Shown here: positions 6,519-10,320 of the stretch, one piece after another
Position numbering within the stretch: position 1 is the first letter of the stretch
Layout: every line of letters starts with the position of its first letter
Assembly: GCA_036847185.1 (NCBI GenBank)
Contig: DAIUAM010000074.1
Location: 1-10,320 of the forward strand
DNA length: 10,320 nucleotides
Direction of reading: 5' to 3'
From: UBA4738 sp002413305
Lineage (GTDB): Bacteria; Actinomycetota; UBA4738
Notes under the pieces: generated by a model
The model's database searches: none
Told to the model about the DNA's origin: nothing
What the model saw: only the letters and a program-made list of their open reading frames with translations
Program-made: the position numbers and the translations under genes

Positions 6519-8195
6519 TCAGGGATCCAGGGGACGAAACAGCGTCAGGCCGAACCGCCGCAGGTTCGGCTGGGGTGGTTGGGAGAGGCCGGCTGGGCCG
6601 AGGTCGAACGTCCGGAGCAGGTTCACGGTGACCCGCGTGACAGCGCGCTGGAGCGGCGAGCACCGCCCGACCAGCACGCAGGCCGTGCCGATGTCGGTCG
6701 TCCATAGGCTCGTTCCCGAGTCGAATACCCCTGCCCCGCTGGCCGTCGTGTAGTAGGTCATGTCGGCATGGCTCGACAGGGCGCCGCACTGCACGGGGGA
6801 GTGGGCCAGGATCTCGATCGAGGCGGGGGTGGGGTCGGCCGGTTCGACTCGGTCGTACTCGCTCCCGACCAGGGCGGGGAGGATGGACCCGGCTCTGAGC
6901 CCACTCCCATGGAAGAGCCAGGCCGGGGCGTCGGCCAGGACCATGGACGCCGACACCGGGTTGCACTCATACATCGCCCCGGTGAGTTCGCTCTCGGGGC
7001 GGCCCAGGGGAGGCTCCCGCCAGTCCACGGTGACCTGAGCCGGGTGGACCCCGTTCATCGGATCCTCGGCCGCGCTCTTGTAGTCGACCTCCTCCCGGTC
7101 GGGCCCGAGGGGTGAGGACTGCAGGCGGATGTGGCGGAAGACGGCGTTGGCTCCCAGGAACGCGATGTTCACCCCCTGGCTTCGGGCCAACTCCGCGCCG
7201 TTCAGCATGGAGGTGGACCAGTACTCGTCGTGCCCGAGCGTGATCAGTGCCCGGTGGAGCAGGAGACGCTCGGGGTGGGCGCTCAGGTCCAGGTCGGTCC
7301 AGTAGGTCGCGTCCAGGCCCAACTTCTCCACCAGCGAGATCACTGTCCGTTCGTTGCCGTCCAGGAGATCGCCGGCGCCGCGGCCGATGGCGTACGGGCG
7401 GTCGAAGGACACCACCCGGGAGCGGGACCCATAGCCCTGGGGCCCACCGTACAGGCTGTACCCGCCCCAGTCGTTGTAGGCCTGCCACGTCGCGACGCCG
7501 TTCTGCACCACCAGCGCCGAACGGCTCTGGTCGTCGCGGATGGTGAGCGGCACGTAGCTCTGCCCTCCGTCGGAGCCGATCAGCTTCAGCACGTAGCATC
7601 CCGGCGCCCACTGCTCGTCCACCGTGAACCGGAGGGAGGGCCTCCAGGGCGCCTCCACCATGTTTGTGATCTGCTCAACGGTGGCCGGGGGTTGCTGGGT
7701 GCTCCGAACCTCGCCCGCACGCCAGACCAGCCTGGCCCCCAGCCCCTGGTAGTAGCCCAGCCGGTACGCCTCCACCCGGAACCGTTTGGCCGGGGTCGAG
7801 ACGTACAGGGTCAGGGACTCACCGGAGGTGGCGCTGACCTGGTCGGCGTACCCCTGGATGTCGTACGGAGCGGAGGCCGGGATCTGCCAGGCCAGCGTTC
7901 CGGGCATGCGGTTCTCCTGGATCACCCACGCCGCCTGGTCGGGCCGCAGGTGCGCGATGTCGCTCGGAAGCGGGGTGGAGGACGGGCTCGGGGCGTTCTG
8001 GGGAGCGACGTTGGTCAGGGAGGTCTCGGATCCGACCGGCGTGGGCGCGGCGGGCGACCTCCTCCCGGCTGGGCCTCCCTGGGCGGACAGCGCGACGCTC
8101 CCGACGCCCACCACCAGGGCCAGCGCAACCAGCGAAACGATGAGACGGCGAGGCCGATTCGGCCGTCGCGCCGCGTGGCGACCCGGGTACAGCAA
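6519..8195 (-). CDS. exported N,N-dimethylformamidase beta-subunit-like protein
   Basis: A 558-residue protein. It starts with a basic stretch and one hydrophobic helix (residues 18-37, LIVSLVALALVVGVGSVALS), followed by a Pro/Ser-rich linker to about 80, so it is secreted or membrane-anchored. The rest matches the large-subunit family of N,N-dimethylformamidase: an N-terminal beta domain (LTLYVSTP, FRVEAYRLGYYQG), then YNDWGGYSLYGG at 240-251, ATYWTDLDL, and ITLGHDEYWS at 318-327. The characterised enzyme holds iron by two Tyr and one Glu; Tyr325, Tyr372 and Glu447 are candidates here by motif and rough spacing (inference). Many relatives are exported proteins of unknown substrate, so amide hydrolysis is not proven. 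The TTG at 8195 is the only start, directly after an in-frame TGA, with GGGGGAGG ten bases upstream. No small-subunit gene is seen. Confidence 0.85.
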   Translation of the reverse strand: MLYPGRHAARRPNRPRRLIVSLVALALVVGVGSVALSAQGGPAGRRSPAAPTPVGSETSLTNVAPQNAPSPSSTPLPSDIAHLRPDQAAWVIQENRMPGTLAWQIPASAPYDIQGYADQVSATSGESLTLYVSTPAKRFRVEAYRLGYYQGLGARLVWRAGEVRSTQQPPATVEQITNMVEAPWRPSLRFTVDEQWAPGCYVLKLIGSDGGQSYVPLTIRDDQSRSALVVQNGVATWQAYNDWGGYSLYGGPQGYGSRSRVVSFDRPYAIGRGAGDLLDGNERTVISLVEKLGLDATYWTDLDLSAHPERLLLHRALITLGHDEYWSTSMLNGAELARSQGVNIAFLGANAVFRHIRLQSSPLGPDREEVDYKSAAEDPMNGVHPAQVTVDWREPPLGRPESELTGAMYECNPVSASMVLADAPAWLFHGSGLRAGSILPALVGSEYDRVEPADPTPASIEILAHSPVQCGALSSHADMTYYTTASGAGVFDSGTSLWTTDIGTACVLVGRCSPLQRAVTRVTVNLLRTFDLGPAGLSQPPQPNLRRFGLTLFRPLDP

Positions 8196-8464
8196 TCAGG
8201 TCGAACCTCCCCCCGTGGGTTAGCCCTCCGACCGCAACGCCAGCATGGTACGGGCCCGGTGCCCACAAAGCACGGATTCGGGGCCTGCCATTTGACCGAA
8301 CGCGCCCCCCGGCTCGCGCGAGGCAACCTCCGGGCGACCGTGGTCGCGGTGGCCGCACTCATGGCCATCCCGGGGCTGATCGGCTTGGCCGCTCCGTCGC
8401 TGTCGCCTGCCCACGAAACCGCCCGGGCTGTGGAGATGGCATGAGGACCGCCAGTGCGGGCGCG

Positions 8465-9499
8465 TCAGCTGACCGTGATGCTGCCCGACTTGGTCGCCTG
8501 AGCCCCGGTGCTGTCGGTCACCTTGACCGTGAAGGTGAACGCTCCTTTGGCGGTCGGAGTGCCGGTGATGGAGATGGGTGGTGACGGCGAGAGGCTGAGA
8601 CCCGGGGGAAGCTGTCCCGAGGCGATCGACGCGGTGAACGGCCCGACCCCTCCGGAGAGGAAGAAGTTCTGCAGGTAGGCCTGGCCCAAGGTTCCGGTGT
8701 TGCAGCAGGTCGTCGGGAAGGTGATCGCGAGTGGTGGCGGAGGGCCGACCGTGATGCTGTAGGTCTGCTGGAGTGACTGTCCCTGCTGGTCGGTGCCCTT
8801 GACCGTGAAGGTGAACGTTCCCTGCTGGGTGGGAGTGCCGCCGACGATCGTCCCTGAGGCCCCGTAGGACGCCGGCATGAACAGGCCGGGCGGAAGGCTG
8901 CCCGCGACGATGGCGAAGGTGCCCCCGGAGTTGTTGCTGGTGATGATGAACCCCTCGTACTGCTGACCGACCGTGGCGCCGGGCAGGACGCACACGCCGT
9001 TGAGCAAGGTACCGCCGTTGGTGTCGGGCGAGCAGACCAGCGTGTCCGGGGGCGCTTGGTTGACGGTGATGCTGTAGGCCTGCAGCGATGACCGCCCCTC
9101 GTCGGGGTCGGCGGCCCTGACCGTGAAGGTGAACGTCCCGGGCTGGGTGGCCACACCGTTGATGATGGTGTCCGTCGCCCCGTATGACGCCGGCATGGAC
9201 AGGCCGGGCGGGAGGCTCCCCGCGACGATCGAGAACGCGTCCGAGCCCGTCCGCTCGGTGTTGGTGGCGATCACGTACCCGAAGTAGTCGTTCCCGCCCC
9301 CGGCGATCGCGGCAGGCAGGACGCAGACGCCGTTGACCAGGGTGCCGCCGTTGGAGGCGAGAGAACACTCCTGTTTGAGAGGCGGCGCCTTCGCCGAGGC
9401 CGGGCCGGCGGCTGTGACGCCGAGCAGGAGGGCGGCGAGAATCACGATGACTGTCCTCCCGGGGAGGAGCAGACTCCTCTGCTTGGAGATGTCGCTCAT
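8465..9499 (-). CDS. secreted protein with three Ig-like repeats
   Basis: A 344-residue protein with a signal peptide: basic start, hydrophobic core at residues 17-30, likely cleavage after ASA at 36. The mature part holds three repeats of the putative Ig (He_PIG) type, each with SLPPGL or QLPPGL, a short linker, then G-T-FTFTV-x-x-D. They lie at about 43-148, 156-252 and 258-344. Repeats one and two are nearly identical in protein and DNA and each carry a Cys pair 14 residues apart (45/59 and 156/170), probably disulfides; repeat three has a CC at 265-266 instead. No anchor, sortase signal or catalytic domain is present, so a surface or extracellular binding role is likely. ATG 9499 is chosen for its AAAGGAG nine bases upstream and the signal peptide; the frame is open further to 9655. 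Confidence 0.87.
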   Translation of the reverse strand: MSDISKQRSLLLPGRTVIVILAALLLGVTAAGPASAKAPPLKQECSLASNGGTLVNGVCVLPAAIAGGGNDYFGYVIATNTERTGSDAFSIVAGSLPPGLSMPASYGATDTIINGVATQPGTFTFTVRAADPDEGRSSLQAYSITVNQAPPDTLVCSPDTNGGTLLNGVCVLPGATVGQQYEGFIITSNNSGGTFAIVAGSLPPGLFMPASYGASGTIVGGTPTQQGTFTFTVKGTDQQGQSLQQTYSITVGPPPPLAITFPTTCCNTGTLGQAYLQNFFLSGGVGPFTASIASGQLPPGLSLSPSPPISITGTPTAKGAFTFTVKVTDSTGAQATKSGSITVS

Positions 9500-9560
9500 C
9501 GATTCACGCTCCTTTGCCCGGGCAGGGAGGCTTGACTGCCCGCCCCTGTAATACGGGCGC

Positions 9561-9714
9561 ATGGGCAGGCTAGCCTTCGGATCGGCCAAGAAGACCATCC
9601 AGGACGAACGGCCCTCGCCTCCGGCTTCACCATCGTGGTCGACTCCCGGGAGCAACCGCTACCCCTGGCAGTTCGAGGACCAGGATCTCGCTCAACACCG
9701 AGGCTCCGCCCCAG
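9561..9714 (+). pseudogene. ERCC4-type nuclease, frameshifted remnant
   Basis: Three neighbouring pieces in two reading frames match one stretch of actinobacterial ERCC4-domain proteins. AFGSAKKTIQDERP (frame of 9561) is followed by ASGFTIVVDSREQ (next frame, ending 9655) and then RYPWQFEDQDLA (back in the first frame from 9657). VDSREQ is the nuclease motif (V/I-D-x-R-E) of the XPF/ERCC4 domain, and a YP-x-x-F run is its usual continuation. Two compensating frameshifts, a stop just upstream, and loss of the following GDY and ERK motifs mean it is dead. The piece is short, so the family call is moderate. Confidence 0.5.
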
Positions 9715-9830
9715 GGCGTGGGCCCGGTCTTCCGGTCTCCGGTCCGGAACGCGCAGGGGAGTGGACGGCGAGCCGGTCGCAAAGTGGCGTGCGGACCAGG
9801 TGGCTAACATGGGTCCTGATCCTGGTGCGC

Positions 9831-9836
9831 TATCAT
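9831..9836 (+). promoter_or_regulatory. -10-like box before the tRNA-Ser remnant
   Basis: TATCAT lies seven bases before the first base of the tRNA acceptor stem. No good -35 hexamer is found at 16-18 bases. It supports the idea that the tRNA fragment was once a transcribed gene. Confidence 0.3.
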
Positions 9837-9843
9837 GCCCGGC

Positions 9844-9903
9844 GGTAGGGTCGCCTAGGCTGGCCGAGGGCGGCGGTCTCGAAAACCGCTAGGGAGGCAA
9901 CCA
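9844..9903 (+). pseudogene. 5' half of a tRNA-Ser (anticodon CGA), 3' half missing
   Basis: The layout of a tRNA 5' half is complete. There is a 7-base acceptor strand GGTAGGG (9844-9850), two linking bases, a D stem GCC/GGC (9853-9855, 9869-9871) with a 13-base loop containing GG, base 26 (G), and an anticodon stem GCGGT/ACCGC (9873-9877, 9885-9889). The loop CTCGAAA (9878-9884) puts anticodon CGA at 9880-9882. TAGGGAGGCAACC looks like the start of the long serine variable arm. After about 9903 the match ends: no T arm with GTTCRA and no CCCTACC to close the acceptor are found in the following 90 bases. It is therefore a truncated tRNA, as left by recombination at a tRNA gene. Confidence 0.6.
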
Positions 9904-9993
9904 GGCCCGCCAACCCAGCCTTCCTCCGATCTCGGCGACGGCGCCCCATCTCCCGATTGGACTTCCCCGGCCTCCCGAGCAACATGTGCGGCC

Positions 9994-10260
9994 ATGGCCC
10001 CCCGCGGCGAGATCACCCTGACCGTCACCTTCGGCCCGGCCTCCACCCCGGTGTTCGCCTCCGCCGTGGCCTACGCCAGCGCCCACGCCGGGACGCTGGA
10101 GCAGGTGGGACCGAAGACCTACCGGGCCAGCTTCGCCCTGGGCACCGACCCCGATGCCTACGGACGGGCCCTGGACCTGGTGCACATGGTCTACGGGTGG
10201 AGGGCCACCCTGGTCGAGGTGGGCCGACGGAGCCTCACCCCTCGGGTTCGACCGGCGTGA
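9994..10260 (+). CDS. small protein of unknown function
   Basis: An 88-residue frame with a believable protein composition: strand GEITLTVTFGP, a helix TPVFASAVAYASAHAG, strand KTYRASFALG, a helix DPDAYGRALDLVHMVYGW, and strand RATLVEVG. The pattern strand-helix-strand-helix-strand suggests a small alpha/beta domain; I do not recognise the family. ATG 9994 has no clear ribosome binding site. It lies just beyond the point where the tRNA-Ser is cut off and its last 26 bases overlap a possible gene on the other strand. No signal peptide or membrane segment. Confidence 0.5.
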   Translation: MAPRGEITLTVTFGPASTPVFASAVAYASAHAGTLEQVGPKTYRASFALGTDPDAYGRALDLVHMVYGWRATLVEVGRRSLTPRVRPA

Positions 10261-10320
10261 CGGTGTCTTCCGAGGTGCGGCGCTCGACGGTAAGCCGGTC
10301 CGCGTCGGAGGTCTCGAGTC
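10235..10320 (-). CDS. possible C-terminus of a gene running off the window
   Basis: On the minus strand a frame enters from the right edge and ends in TGA at 10235, giving 27 visible residues, LETSDADRLTVERRTSEDTV and a short acidic end. Its mixed, acidic composition looks like a real protein tail, unlike the Arg/Pro-rich shadow frames. It would converge on the 88-residue gene with a 26-base overlap. Too short to name. Confidence 0.35.
   Translation of the reverse strand, partial: LETSDADRLTVERRTSEDTVTPVEPEG

Noticed and set aside
7131..8444. 437-residue plus-strand frame opposite the DMFase-like gene
   Set aside because: Shadow frame; the minus strand has clear family motifs throughout.
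8292..8444. Possible 50-residue plus-strand peptide with one hydrophobic segment, TTG start
   Set aside because: The composition is suggestive of a membrane helix, but there is no ribosome binding site or family, and it sits between two minus-strand genes.
8220..9368. 382-residue minus-strand frame rich in His, Arg and Gly
   Set aside because: Out-of-frame shadow of the Ig-repeat protein.
1..10320. CRISPR arrays, rRNA genes, riboswitches
   Set aside because: No regularly spaced repeats, rRNA sequence or recognisable riboswitch core was found on reading the window.

Overview
The window is GC-rich (about two thirds G+C by eye), uses GTG and TTG starts next to ATG, and its families (stand-alone Lrp/AsnC ligand-binding domain, GYD protein, VapC of the LDTGALIA type, DMFase-like exported protein, Actinomycete-style integrase tail) fit an actinobacterium or a close relative. 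It looks like accessory or island-edge chromosome: intact short operons alternate with at least five gene remnants.

Left part (1-3051): an alpha/beta hydrolase on the minus strand (224-874), a gene-poor stretch, then a plus-strand run with a stand-alone AsnC-type ligand-binding domain (1596-1826), a PhzF C-terminal remnant starting directly after it, and a two-gene unit of a GYD protein and a SnoaL-like protein (2267-3051).

Middle (3109-5860): a transposase C-terminal remnant, a VapBC-type toxin-antitoxin pair on the minus strand, a truncated class III nucleotide cyclase on the plus strand, and facing it an intact six-helix membrane class III cyclase on the minus strand. The toxin-antitoxin pair lies between two inverted copies of a 13-bp sequence (3431-3443 and 4231-4243), and the transposase and cyclase remnants both lose their 5' parts at or close to these copies. 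This is the most notable structure here: it resembles a non-autonomous insertion, or a rearrangement junction, carrying a toxin-antitoxin cassette. An 8-bp-arm palindrome overlaps the antitoxin start, and a related palindrome lies just beyond the toxin.

Right part (5861-10320): a gene-poor degenerate stretch, an exported DMFase-like protein (6519-8195) and a secreted Ig-like repeat protein (8465-9499), both on the minus strand. Next come a twice-frameshifted remnant of an ERCC4-type nuclease, the 5' half of a tRNA-Ser(CGA) with its 3' half missing, an unrecognised 88-residue protein on the plus strand, and the apparent C-terminus of a minus-strand gene running off the edge.

Functional links are limited. 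The toxin and antitoxin are a coupled pair; the GYD and SnoaL-like genes are probably co-transcribed; the DMFase-like and Ig-like proteins are both exported and on the same strand but 269 bases apart. The rest are single genes or debris.
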